This document shows, one piece after another, positions 10,820 to 22,085 of a stretch of DNA of 64,000 nucleotides; within the stretch, counting starts at the first letter, position 1, and each line of letters opens with the position of its first letter. Where the stretch lies: contig CM065814.1 of NCBI GenBank assembly GCA_033398695.1, forward strand, positions 16,302,358-16,366,357, read 5' to 3'. The position numbers were made by a program, and so were the translations under genes. The notes beneath the pieces are model-generated. The model ran no database searches and was not told the DNA's origin. It saw only the letters and a program-made list of their open reading frames with translations. The stretch is from Orobanche coerulescens. Lineage: Eukaryota; Streptophyta; Magnoliopsida; Lamiales; Orobanchaceae.

Positions 10820-13419
10820 ATGAGAAAATTCGGTAACGAAGACCTACTACCTTTGGATACTGAACTCGAGCGCACTCTTCTAAAAAATAAGAAGGAAAAG
10901 CGTGAGCTACCGACGAAAGACAACATGGCTAATAATACAGAAAATCATGGAGGAGACAACCCTATGCAGCAAGCTCAACCGGCATTGGCACTCCGTGATT
11001 ATGCAATGCCACAAATAAATGCAAACTTTTCGGGGATTTGGCGTCCAACCATCCAAGCGAATAACTTCGAGATTAAGCCGGCTATTATTCAGATGGTGCA
11101 AGCAAGCCAATTTTGTGGACTGGCGAACGATGACCCCAACGCACACATCGCTTCATTTCTCGAGATATGTGACACCTTCAAGAATAACGGTGTCACCGAT
11201 GATACTATTCGTCTGTGGCTTTTCCCTTTTTCTCTAAGGGATAAAGCTAAGTTTTGGTTAAATTCATTACCGCCGGGCTCTATCACGACTTGGGTGGAAT
11301 TAACACAAGCCTTTCTGGCTAAGTTCTTTCCACCATCGAAGACAGCGAGACTAAGGAATGAGATAACTACTTTCGGGCAATTTGATATGGAGTCGCTTCA
11401 TGAAGCTTGGGAGCGATACAAGGATTTGCTAAGGAGATGCCCACACCATGGACTACCTGATTGGTTGCAAATTCAGATATTCTATAACGGATTGAGTGCT
11501 TCTACACGCATTCTTGTTGATGCAGCTGCTGGAGGAGCGTTAATGGGAAAGACTATGGCGGAAGCTCATTCTCTATTGGAGGCGATGGCTGCAAATGCTT
11601 ATCAGTGGCCTTCCGAACGAGTGAACCAAAAGTGAGTTATGGGAGTTTCCGACAACGATCCCATCTCTACACTATCAGCCCAAGTCGCAACGCTAACTCA
11701 GCAATTGCAAGCTTTTTCACATGCTCCTACAACCGTTACCACAGAATCATGTAATTGGTGTAACGGGTCTCATCCTAGCGCAGAGTGCCAAGTCGGAAAT
11801 CCTTTCGAGCAACCTCCGATGGAGCAAGCTCAGTTTGTGGGGAACGGGAATCGGCAGAATAACCCGTATTCCAACACATATAATCCGGGGTGGCGAAATC
11901 ACCCAAACTTTTCGTGGAAAAACGGACAAAACTCAAATCAACCTCAGTTTTCTCAACACCAATAGCAACCTCCTCCCGCTCCAAAGATCTCTCTAGAGGA
12001 GGCAATGGCGAAATTAGCAGCAAATACAAGTCAGTTCATGACCCGTACGGAAGCAACCTTGCAAAACCATTCCGCCTGTATTCGCAACTTGGAAGTACAA
12101 TTGGGTCAAATAGCAAATGTGTTAACAGCCCGCCCTGAGGGTACCTTGCCAAGTACAACCGAGACGAACCCCAGAGAGAGTATTAATGCCATTGGTTTGA
12201 GAAGCGGGAAGGAAGTGTGTGAGCAGCCCAGGGAGAACAAAAAGAGAGGTGAAGATGAGGAGAAGAAAAATTCGGTGACTGAGGAATCACAAATTTCTAG
12301 AAGCTCGAAACTGTTTCCTGACAATCCAATAGCCTATGTTCCACCCGTCCCGTTTCCGCAGCGATTGCAAAAGCAAAAATTGGACAAGCAATTCTCTAAG
12401 TTTCTTGACGTTTTCAAGAAACTACATATAAATATTCCATTTGCTGATGCCTTGGAACAGATGCCGAGCTATGTGAAGTTCATTAAAGAGATCTTATCGA
12501 ATAAAAGGAAACTCGAAGAATATGAGACATTGGCATTGACGGAAGAGTGCAGCGCCATCTTGCAGACAAAGCTCCCGCCAAAATTGAAGGATCCAGGAAG
12601 TTTCAATATACCGTGCAATATTGGAAACTTGTCTTTTGATAGAGCGTTGTGTGATCTCGGCGCCAGTATTAATCTTATGCCCCTTTCCGTTTTTAAGAAG
12701 CTAGGTATTGGAGAAGCCAGCCGACGACAATCTCGCTGCAATTAGCTGATAGATCTATCAAATATCCGAGGGGAGTAATAGAGGACGTCTTAGTCAAGGT
12801 TGATAAATTCATCTTTCCGGCTGATTTCATTGTGCTCGATATGGAGGAGGACCACGACATCCCAATTATCTTGGGAAGACCATTTTTAGCCACCGGAAGG
12901 ACCCTTATTGATGTTCAGGAGGGTGAATTCATACTTCGGGTTGAAGATGAGCAAGTCACATTCAAAGTGTTTCGATCTCTCCCGTGTCCAAGCAAGGTCG
13001 AGAAGTGTTCACAAATTGATATCTTTGAGAAAGACACACACCGGGAGAGTTGTTGGTCGAAATGTTCAGAATCCACTTTAGCTGCTCCAACGTCTAAGAA
13101 AAATGAAGAACGAATCGTGTATCCTAAGCATTTGAATATGTCGTCTTCAACATCCATTCATACACCATCGAAAAATTCTCATGCTATCATAAGTTCGCCC
13201 GTGGAATTGAAAGCTAAGCCGGAAGTCAAACGAGTGCCAAGTCAGTTGCAAAATGGGTGTTTTGGGAGGCTACTATTGTTTAAGCCGTTTTGCAAAGAAC
13301 GTTGGACGTCCAAACCAAAAGTCGAACAGTTGAAAACTAATGGGCAAAAATTTAAATTACGTAATAACGGTTCGATGGACTGTGCGGAGTCCAAATGGTC
13401 TTTGCGAATTGCAAACTGA
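10820..13419 (+). pseudogene. gag-pro: Athila gag-protease polyprotein
   Basis: This encodes capsid/nucleocapsid and an aspartic protease. One frame runs from 10820 to about 12720, interrupted by in-frame stops at 11633 (TGA) and 11963 (TAG, where the family likely has Gln). The Athila capsid block is clear (IASFLEICDTFKNNGV, LRDKAKFWLNSLPPGSI, AFLAKFFPPSKTARLRNEI). A C-X2-C-X3-H-X4-C knuckle (CNWCNGSHPSAEC) follows at about 11752. The protease shows LCDLGASINLMP at about 12648, with the catalytic Asp in DLGAS. A frameshift near 12720-12740 moves the end of the protease (IPIILGRPFLATGRTLIDV) to another frame that stays open to 13419. RT does not follow. The start is the first ATG after the leader; a second at 10925 (MANN) is also possible. 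Confidence 0.85.
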
Positions 13420-13619
13420 TTTTCAGAAAAGTCCGGCTGAAGACTATAAACTTAGCGCTTCTCGGGAGGCAACCCGAGTATTAGTTGTAGATTTTTATTT
13501 TTCAGTATTTTCATGCATTTTAGAATCTTTATTTTTCGTCATTTTTGCTTTGATATGCTTATCCCTCACGTTCTTGGTGTTTACCTTTCAAAATTCTGTG
13601 CAGGAATATCCCCAGGGGA
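13420..13619 (+). other. Post-pol tail and pol deletion site
   Basis: GAAGACTATAAACTTAGCGC with GGGAGGCAACCCGAG (13438-13478) is the conserved sequence that normally follows Athila integrase. Here it sits directly after the protease tail, which places the loss of RT, RNase H and integrase just before it. Confidence 0.45.
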
Positions 13620-14006
13620 AAATTTAACCCTGAGCCGCGGCACAAGGATAGTGAGCCGCGGCACACACAAGTTGACACAAAAAGGCCAACCGAACTATAC
13701 TCTGTGTCGCGGCACGACCTTACTGAGCCGCGGCACACCCGAATCCTGAGACGCGGCACAAATGTAATGAGCCGCGACATGCAAACACCCCAGAAACGCC
13801 CAGGTAACTGTACTCCGTGCCGCGACACGGACTAAATGAGCCGCGGCACACTTACACTACGAGCCGCGGCATCCGTACGCTGAGCCGCGGCACACGGCGA
13901 TAGAACAAAGAAGCCCGGGTAGGCTGTCCTCTGGGCCGCGGCTCACGTAAGATGTGCCGCGGCCCCTGTTGCGAAGATGGAAAGCCCAGGTCTCCTTCAT
14001 AAACCC
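13620..14006 (+). promoter_or_regulatory. Internal palindrome cluster with TATA-like box
   Basis: About twelve GAGCCGCGGCAC-type motifs (for example near 13631, 13653, 13724, 13835, 13881, 13933 and 13953) form the densest array in the window. They end about 30 bp before TTCATAAACCC (13997-14007), which sits like a TATA box, followed by a CT-rich leader and a splice-donor-like site. Since the same motif class precedes the TATA box in this element's LTR, this looks like a second promoter serving the envelope-position ORF. Promoter activity is inferred. Confidence 0.45.
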
Positions 14007-14025
14007 GATCGGCCGACACAACTAG

Positions 14026-14623
14026 GTAAGTTTCCTTCTCTTCCTTCGCGCAGCACTCGGACGACCTATATTCACCTCTTCTTCTTCTTGCCTTCTTCTA
14101 TACAAAGCAAGGTAATTCTCAACTCTTAATCTTAATTGCTACATGGTTTGAAAAGTGAGGTATTGTTCTTCATTCAATATTGAATATGTTTAGTTCTATC
14201 AAGGTTGAGTTGGGATATGAAATTATTGAATGATTATTGATGGTATTTGTTGATTATGAATGAATTCTTGATGTTATTTGTCGTTTGACATGACTATCGA
14301 TTTATGTTGTTATTTTTGGGGATTGGATTTAGCCATTATAATTCTTGTTCTTCATTTAAACCTATGCATGTTAGGTGTTTGATAAAATGCGTCAATGAAA
14401 ATTTTTGAGCCAAACGTTTTTAAAACTATATGCAACGAATTATTTTATCGGATTACATTGTACCCCAACCCTTACATCATGTTTAAACTTGAAAGCTCAG
14501 CCTTAATTTCCTCTTCGAAGGTGAAAACTCATTCGATTCTATATTCACGTTCCGCATATCTTAAGTCGAGAGTGGTGTAGTTTTCCTTAAAGGTTGTGTA
14601 ATTTCCGATGTTTATTTTTTCAG
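14026..14623 (+). other. Candidate leader intron before the envelope-position ORF
   Basis: A consensus-like donor AG|GTAAGT follows 14025. A T-rich acceptor TTTATTTTTTCAG ends at 14623, eleven bases before the ATG at 14634. A second possible donor, AAG|GTAATT, is near 14112. The span is AT-rich and non-coding. No transcript evidence is available. Confidence 0.4.
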
Positions 14624-14633
14624 GAACCTCACC

Positions 14634-15939
14634 ATGGCTAGAAAAAGGAAGATTAGCACGAGGGCTAGGACACAATCGTCCCCACAAGAGGGGAGACATC
14701 ACGAAGCCAAGCCGATTTAGAATCTCACCAATTCTCCGATCCGGAAATTCACAAAATATTCAATGAGAAAATCCGGCCGCGACCTTTAATCCCGGAGCGG
14801 GGATTCACTCCCGCCCCCCAGGACGGTGAGCTTCTGACTATGATTGACGAGATGGGATGGGCTCATTTCACTGCGCCTCCCGAGCCGGCTGTGATCTCTA
14901 TCGTCCAGGAGTTTTACGCTAGCGCTCTGTTGCGACATATTCGGGCAGGGCATATGATTGGGCAAGCAGATACTCGGACTCAGGTCGTCGTCCGAGGCCA
15001 TACTGTGTATTTCTCGGTGACCGCAATTCGGAGACTATACGAGCTGCCAGTGGTGGACGAGACGGCATACACGCGGAGTATGCGTAGCCTCACGAGGGAG
15101 GCTCTACTTGAGGCACTCACACAACCCGGTTCCATTTGGGAGACGCGCGCCCCGGGTTCTTCAGCCTTCTATTTTAAGAGTTCACGCCTTAGTCGGCTCG
15201 GGCAAGCCTGGTTATACTTCCTCTGCGCACGAGTTGATCCTACCTCGCAGATTCGCTCAGTTTTACTCTCTCGTGCCCGACTACTATATTCTATCACTAC
15301 CGGGCTCAGATTCGATGTGGACCCTCATCTGGTCCGATCTATCCTTCAGTGCATTCAAGGAGGGGCCAAGACGGGGCTGAAGCACCCCTCTCTCATTTGC
15401 GCTCTATGCCGCCAGTCGGGCATGACTTGGTCGGATGATGAGCCAACGCTAGCACCCCAGGGTCCGATAGATCATCGCATTATTTCTCACTTTGACCAGT
15501 GGGGTGGAGCGTCGGCACATGCTCGGGGACGAGGATTTCTTCTTGACGAGGCACATGAGCAGTCCCCCGAGCCTCTTCTTATGACACATGAGCGAGCGGA
15601 GTCCAGCCCGCCGCCCGAGAGAGAGCACTTTCAGGAGATGTTCGACAGCCTGAGAGAGGAGATGCGGAGAGAGAGAGAGAGAGCCACCTAGCTGCTTTGA
15701 GAGAGGAGATACGGACAGATAGAGAGAGCATCCTCGCAGCTGTCCGGGAGGAGATGAGAGAGCAGGCCTGCCGGGCCAATCGACGTGAGGAGAGGCGCTT
15801 GGCGGCGAGGGATGCGTACCATCAGGACTACCTTTCTGCGTGGACGAGCCATATACTGCACCCGGACGGGCCCTTCATCCCACCAGTTAGGCCATCTACA
15901 CCACCCTCCTCGCCGGACGAGACCGGCACCAGTTCCTGA
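14634..15939 (+). pseudogene. Envelope-position ORF of the Athila-like element
   Basis: This is the third ORF of Athila-type elements, placed like a retroviral env but of unproven function. The start ATG (14634, context ACCATGGCT) gives a basic N-terminus, MARKRKISTRARTQ. A frameshift before 14720 then moves to the frame carrying RPRPLIPERGFTPAP, followed by IDEMGWAHF. The main open stretch (14840-15691) has EFYASALLRHI, VVVRGHTVYFSVTAIRRLYELP and ALCRQSGM, the pattern of the family Pfam calls putative plant transposon protein. A second frameshift in the GAGA run near 15675 separates a Glu/Arg-rich coiled-coil-like tail ending ...TPPSSPDETGTSS. No signal peptide or membrane segment is evident. 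Confidence 0.7.
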
Positions 15940-17190
15940 GATGACATTAGGGGAGTACTTGACCTTTTCTCTTATTGCATATTACTATTTGTGTCCATTG
16001 AGGTCAATGTACGTCCTAAGTTTGGGGGGTTTACTTTCAGTTGCTGTTTTGCTTATTCGTTGACATTTTTCGTTATTTTTCGTTATTTTTGACGCTAGCC
16101 TTGCTTGTCTTGTTTTTATTTGCATTCGTGGATTTTTCGTGCTTCTTTGTGTAAAACTGATGATATGATACTGATTTCTTTCTGAAGAAACGGTTGAGTT
16201 TTGGTCGAGTTGCAATCTGCGATATCTGTTTCCTCTGAGTATTCATTTAGGTCTAAAATTTTTTCGTTTTTGTAGAAATCTTAGCAAATAAGAAAGGAGA
16301 TATACGTGTTTTCAAATCGCCGTCTATACATTTGGTTACATTTTTCGCGTAGCTAGTTGTCCAGTAACATGAGTCTTGTTGACGCTCAAATTGAGTTTAG
16401 AGTCGGGCAGTCTTTCCCAAAAAGTCGAGATATTATACATGTTCTATGATGGGAAGTCTAGTAACCGGGGTATTCACGTGACCCATTGTTTACTCTCGTG
16501 TAAAACGACAACCCCGAATAGACTAACAGGTTTAGAAATATTGAATTACCGATGATGGGAAGCCCAAGAATCGGGGTATTCACGTGACCCGTTGTTTACT
16601 CTCGCAGAAACAAAGAACCTTGACGTATGGGATAGCTATTCGAGTTTTTTCTCCGCTGTAGAGGGGGACTTAGTAACTAGAAGCATCCATGTGCCCCATG
16701 AGTGTCTTTTACGTCAAACGGTTCCCCAATACTTGAGAATGGAAATCCACCCTAGGGTTATCCCGATGAAATATCCCGAGATCCGGAACCTAGTGGTTAA
16801 CTCGAATCATTATAATGATTATACATAAGGGAATGCTGTCCGAGGATTAATTTTGACGTTGAAACTCTTAAATTTTTGCCATTAGATCATGGATCAAGCA
16901 GTTAGCTTGTTTAATCTAACCATTCATATTGGCGGTCGATTAAATTCACGCTTGTTAATCTTTGAGCTTGATTTTCTTCATGAACGATTGATTAGCACTA
17001 AAAATGATTACTTTGTGGAATCAGTGTCCTTGATGTGACTCACTATTACGATACTCGTATTATTCTTTGAGATTTTCAGGGTAGTATTGATTAAGTTGAG
17101 CACTATGGATTTGCACGATCATTCACGATACTTCTTATTTAAAATTGATTTTTGCTTGAGGACAAGCAAAGGCTCAAGTTTGGGGGTATT
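15940..17190 (+). other. 3' non-coding region and polypurine tract (Athila-like)
   Basis: There is no ORF with recognisable homology. It contains a duplicated block of about 110 bp, seen as GATGGGAAG..TA..GGGGTATTCACGTGACCC at 16447-16504 and 16552-16605. Purine tracts CCTAAGTTTGGGGGG (16015) and CAAGTTTGGGGGTATT (17175-17190) occur; the second abuts the 3' LTR and is the likely plus-strand primer. Confidence 0.6.
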
Positions 17191-18088
17191 TGTTAGGCGT
17201 ATTTTTATGCGCTTATTTATCATTATTTTATATCCATTTTAAGTCTAAATCTGCATAAATGAGTTTTTAATGCACTATTCTTATATGTTTTGCAGGAAAT
17301 TGGAGTCCGGAAGTCTAAACGATTTAAAAACAAAGCGAAAACGATTTACTCGTCACGAGCCGCGGCACACGCACGGCACACAGAGGCACCGAACGCATTG
17401 CACGGGGCCACGGCACGTACTTACCGAGCCGAGGCCCATGAAGAAAATGCGCCCTGTATAGATGGGCTGAACATTAAGGGCCGCGTACGGCTTGTGAGCG
17501 GCCCATGGGCGGTTTTGATGTATGTCCGCGCTTTCGGGCCGCTGGAGCGTTTCTCGACCTAATTCCCGGACGCGTTTTGGGAGACGAATGATTGTTATAA
17601 ATAGGGATTAAAGGTCAGTAAAGAAATATCGTCGAGGAGAAGGAGAAAACATCAAGGAACAAAGAGCGGAAGCTAGAGAACGGAGGAATCGAAGTTCTTC
17701 GTCTGCGTTTGATTTCTATGCTTTCTTTAATTCTTTTTGTATTCTTATTTTCTAGCATGTCAAGCTAGAACCCTATTCTAGGATTTTGATGAAACTGAGG
17801 TTTTGACGAATTTACTTTTGATTTTACATTATTGAAATATATTTCCCTTTCTTATTGAGTTTTCCCAATTGTTTTAATTACTGTCAATTATGTGGCCTAT
17901 GATTGATTTGTTTTGATTATGCAACCCGAATCGGGAGAGGAGAGTTGGTAGGAAAAATTGGTGAGAACCGTTTTATCTTGTGAGATAGGAATATACTCAT
18001 AGGAATTACGTGGCCTTTCTGAATATTTCGTACTTTTTGCCTATTGTCGAATTAATTCACCTAGGAATAGAGTGTGTTATTCGCCTTA
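17191..18088 (+). mobile_element. 3' LTR of the Athila-like element, truncated
   Basis: It matches the 5' LTR from TGTTAGGCGT to TTATTCGCCTTAG, then stops; the last ~350 bp are missing and sequence of another LTR follows. Several palindromes have decayed relative to the 5' copy (for example GGGCCGCGTACGG here against GGGGCCGCGGCACAG), while TATAAAT and the region after it are almost unchanged. Confidence 0.85.
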
Positions 18089-18434
18089 GCACAGGGGCAT
18101 GACGATGGCGACGAGGCATTCAAGCGATACTAGTCCGAGATGTTCTGGTGTACATGTCGGTCAGACAGTTTGGAGTACTCCAGTCCTTTTAGTTGTTGTC
18201 ATTTTGTATTACCCGAGCAAGGCTCGTGGGTGTTGTTGTATTTTCATTTTTGGCCATGTAGGCCCATCATTGTCGTTGAAATTCCATATCGAAATATTAT
18301 GTCGGATATCAGGGTAGGGACTGTGATCCTCCCTTTTGGTCAGTTTGTTGTATTTGGTCGTGTTCGCCTGGTGGATCTCTTGGTGTGGGGTCCACGGCAC
18401 TGTAATGACCCAATGAGATTTTGGGGGTGTTATA
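18089..18434 (+). mobile_element. Truncated 5' LTR of gypsy element G3
   Basis: About 345 bp matching 47196-47538 (GGGCATGACGATGGCGACGA ... GGGGGTGTTA), ending directly before a tRNA-Met primer site. The first ~3.5 kb of the LTR is missing. The terminal CA has become TA. Confidence 0.8.
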
Positions 18435-18439
18435 GAATA

Positions 18440-18451
18440 TGGTATCAGAGC
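18440..18451 (+). other. Primer-binding site of G3
   Basis: TGGTATCAGAGC, a perfect initiator tRNA-Met match, five bases after the LTR end. The following ~470 bp (18452-18918) is an untranslated leader with no ORF. Confidence 0.8.
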
Positions 18452-18918
18452 ATTGGGTTGTGAGATACCCTGATATGTGAGTTATGTCGCTCTACCAATG
18501 CGGTAGTAGTGAGGCTGTCAGGTTATGACAATCTGGACAGTCGGGTTTTGTGAGTCGTGGTAGTTGGACATCTGTATGAGTCTTTCTTTCATCGAGTTGT
18601 CGTCAGTGAAGACTAGTATCGCAAGACCTCGAAGCTTGATATGGCCTGTGTAAGGACTCGATTCTCTTTTATGTTCATACATTCATTATGTCATTGAGTG
18701 TACATGTTTTGTTGAAACCTGTATGTAATATTTGTGTTACGATTGATTCACGATTATTTTGGAGCGTGTGGGCTCAGTATTGGCTATAATTAGCATGTTT
18801 GAGCTGATTGTTTATCTGTTGAGTATGTATATTCGTGTTCGTCTATCGACTTAGCATTTTGGATTGGCCGTTGAGGCATATTTGAGCTTTGTTCATGATC
18901 GAACATTATACTTTCAGT

Positions 18919-19952
18919 ATGGAAAGTGGAATCCGAGGACGTGGCAGAGGGGGTGAAGGCTGCAGGGCAGGCCGAAACCTAGAACCTCATGTTTATACGC
19001 GTTCGGATGCCGAGATGGATCAGAGTTCGGCCGATGGTGTTACCTACGCGATCGATTCTCCTTTGGGACGTCATACTCGAGGAGTCGAGCAGACTGAGAG
19101 TGGACACATCGACCCTTCCTTGCTTATGAGTGGCATGATGGCCCAGATGACTCAGATGATGCAGATAATGGAGACCATGCACACCTCGATGGTTCATGGT
19201 CCATCATAGCGGGGATCCCAGGTGCCATTTTATGGACAGAATAAGAGAGTGGGTCAGATTGTCAGCTATATCTGTCGTCAGAGGCCACCTACTTTTGAGG
19301 GTTCGTCGGAGCCAGCTGATATTGTTCATTGACTTGAACATTTTTATAAACTCTTCGACATGGTTCAGTGTCCGGAAGAGAGTAAGGTGGCAGTAGCGGC
19401 TTACTACTTGAGTACGGGCGCTTATTCTTAGTGGCTTTCTGTGAAGCCCACCGATCGTGATTGTGTTTGGCGAGTTAAAGACTCTCATGCTGGAGAGGTA
19501 TTATCCGGCTCCACTTCGTGAAGCCAAGTTGTCAGAGGTTTTGAACCCTGAATCCGTCGATGACGAGGGTGTTGTTGTTATTGCTGAGAAGTTTCATGGA
19601 CTTCTTTAGTTTGCTTCGTCTGTTATCCATACTGAGGCGGATAAGATCAAGTACTTTAGCAAGAGGCTAAACCCACAGTTGAGGATGCAGCTGTTCAATC
19701 ATAATTGTAACTCACTTGGTGAATTCATCGAGAAGGCTCTTGGAGCAGAGCTTTTGATCAAGGAGCTTGCTCGGAAGAACCCTTTATTTCTTCTGTTGAG
19801 AGGGCTAGGATGCCGGTTTCTGCAGAGGGACATCGGGCTTCGACGTCCAGGAGGTCATTTTCTGGTCGTCTTCATGCTGGGATGGCATCTTCTTCTCAGA
19901 CGACGAGTTCGACTGTTGTTTGCTTTAACTGTGATTCAGCGGGGCATGTTAG
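18919..19952 (+). pseudogene. gag: G3 gag, N-terminal part
   Basis: Gypsy Gag protein. It starts MESGIRGRGRGGEG, the usual Gly/Arg-rich N-terminus of Tekay-type gag. Later blocks match the retrotransposon gag domain: RPPTFEGSSEP, CPEESKVAVAAYYLS, MLERYYPAPLREAKLSEVLN and ADKIKYFSKRLNPQLR. In-frame stops at 19207 (TAG), 19330 (TGA) and 19429 (TAG), a frameshift near 19470 and another TAG at 19607 break it. The first zinc knuckle CFNCDSAGHV begins at 19921 and is split at 19952 by the solo LTR. The reading resumes at 42705. An upstream in-frame ATG at 18889 exists, but the MESG start fits the family. Confidence 0.75.
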
Positions 19953-20453
19953 TGTAATATCCGCAATTTTGATTTCCAGTAATTTCCTTTTTCTTCGGCG
20001 GAAGTCCGTTTTGACGACTCGCACATGACCGTATCGTCATTATGAGAATGATTAATTCTGCACTTTTTTTTCATTTGAGTTTGTTTTGGTGTCGTTTTGT
20101 TGAGTTCCGCGTTCTTAAGCGGCTTTTCCACACTTGAGTTTGATTCTTGCGAATCTCGTCTGAAAATGTTGTTTCGAGTTTCTCGCAAGATCATTTAATG
20201 TTATTATTCATGTTGAGAGCTTTGATTTGGTGTTTCGATCATGTATCGTGTATTTCGGACGTTTTAGGCCGTTTTCGTAATTTTCCAAAGGTTGGGGTAA
20301 TTACTTCCGTTGACGAATTTCGACACTTCGGGTGGTCGGAATCATGTGTTTTCTTAGCTCTTAGATTTATCTTTGCAAGTACTTCGTAACCGTATCTTCG
20401 GTTTATATTCAAGTTCGGATTTCGGGGTTGTCCGGGTCGTCGGAGTGGCCACG

Positions 20454-20711
20454 GCCGAGTCACGGCCGGAGCAGGGCCTGGCCTGGCCGAGTTATGGCCG
20501 TAAGGTGTCGGTTACAGCCGTACATGCTCGGAAGTCATGGCTGGATGAAGGCCGGTTACGGCCGTAAGGGGGTGTCAGTTACGGCCGTAAGTGACCGACA
20601 GGTGCTGGGCAGATTTTTGACGAATGTCGGTTATGGTAGTAGTAAGGGCCTCCCGAGTACGGTCGTAAGGCACTGCCGGTTACGGCCGTAACCCTGCCGG
20701 CCATGTATAGA
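20454..20711 (+). promoter_or_regulatory. TTACGGCCGTAA palindrome array of the solo LTR
   Basis: Perfect 12-bp palindromes TTACGGCCGTAA lie at 20556, 20579 and 20680. Degenerate copies lie at 20491, 20511 and 20658, with shorter ACGGCCGA/GGCCG pieces from 20450. The array ends about 11 bp before CATGTATAGACC (20702), a possible TATA box, followed by a pyrimidine-rich leader. Confidence 0.55.
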
Positions 20712-21749
20712 CCTGGCTCGACCAGACTTCATTTTTCACGTTCTTTCCTCGTTTTTGTGACGGCTGGCGACGGGAGACTCGGTAAATCGAGTTCTTGCCC
20801 GATTCTAATCAATTCCAAGGCGTTTTGGAAGATTCTTGTTGATTATATCATCATCCAATCCGTGTTCTTCGTCCGAATCAAAGTATTTTGGCTTGAACCC
20901 TTGTTTTTGAAGATTTTGGGGATTTTCCTTTTGATTTCGATTCTAATCCGGTTTTGATCAATTAATTGTTGTATAAACGTTGTTTTGAACATGTTCTACG
21001 AGTTGGATACTCATATATTTGATTTGTTCGACTCGAAGGGCAATTTCTTTGTTCTTGAAGGGTCTTGAACATTTAATGTTCGATTAAATGTTCGAATGAG
21101 TTCCCTTCGATAGTTTGCTGGGATTTCCGTTGTTTTGGCCTTGATTCTCGTCGTAATCATGTTTTATTGTTCCTTCTGGAGGATTATAGGTGCTCGAGGA
21201 TTCCGAGTTGAATCTCGCTGGTGATTGATGATTCGTGTGGTGTTATTTTCATAGCATTTCTGAGGTTGTCGAATTCTTGGTCGTTTTTGGAAGTTCGAGG
21301 GCTAACCGACCATGTCCGTTCGTGGTTCCATTTCTCATGGTATCGAGGCAAGTATCTTGTCCATACACTTCATGTTTCGTAGACGCGATAGTTGGTAACT
21401 GGTTATATTTGGAACTTGAATGATTTAATGAACCTTCTAAAGAATCGGCATATCCTCGATAAAAAGGTTTCCCTTCAAGATAACTCGTATGAATCGTGGA
21501 TAAGTGTGTATTTGGAATATGTAAGTATGTGTGGTATGTGGTTAGATGTTTTAAGCATACTTAGTGAATATAATAGACCGTGATCACTTTCCGAGGATTG
21601 TGTACCGAATTGTATACTTGTTCGGTGGGTATTTGACATGATGTGATGTTAGTTGTTACTCCTTTGAAAGGAGATCGTGATGCTTAATGTTGTTTGGCTT
21701 GATAATCGATTATTGTTGTGTGCTTGTTATATGTGATGTGCCTCCGGGT

Positions 21750-22085
21750 AGGATTGTTGAATCTCCGGGATCCATACTTTCTAGTATGGGTCGGGCGAGA
21801 CCGTAGGGTTATCCAATCCAGGTATGTCTTGCGAGGACTCCGAGGTTCGTGGCTTGTTAGCCCGATGCCGGGATAACTGGTGGGGTTATCATCAGGTATG
21901 TCTTGCGGGGACTCCGAGGTTCGTGGCTTGTTAGCCCGATGTCGGGATAATTTATGGTTGTGATTTAGTTGTGATGTTCGTGTCATGGAGACATGTGATT
22001 TGATATGGTTTCGTTTCAGGTTATTCACTCGGGTATGTTCTGCGGGAGCATCTGGGGTCCGTGGCTTGTTAGCACGGGATGCGAA
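21750..22085 (+). repeat. Degenerate tandem repeat in the solo LTR
   Basis: Units contain GGTATGTCTTGCG, then GGACTCCGAGGTTCGTGGC and TTGTTAGCCCGATG, near 21820 and 21893, with a third weaker copy near 22033 (TATGTTCTGCGGGAGCATC). The unit length varies from about 70 to 140 bp. Confidence 0.55.

Larger units (their letters stand above)
9402..18088 (+). mobile_element. Athila-like gypsy element lacking RT, RNase H and integrase
   Basis: Two LTRs (9402-10673 and 17191-18088, the latter truncated) bracket a tRNA-Asp-type primer site, an Athila gag-protease region, an internal palindrome/promoter-like cluster, an envelope-position ORF and a polypurine tract. Between the protease (ending about 13000) and the usual post-pol tail (13429) nothing of RT, RNase H or integrase remains, so it is a non-autonomous derivative about 8.7 kb long. 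It must have used enzymes from a full-length relative. The right end was lost at 18088, where it is fused to a different LTR. Confidence 0.85.
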
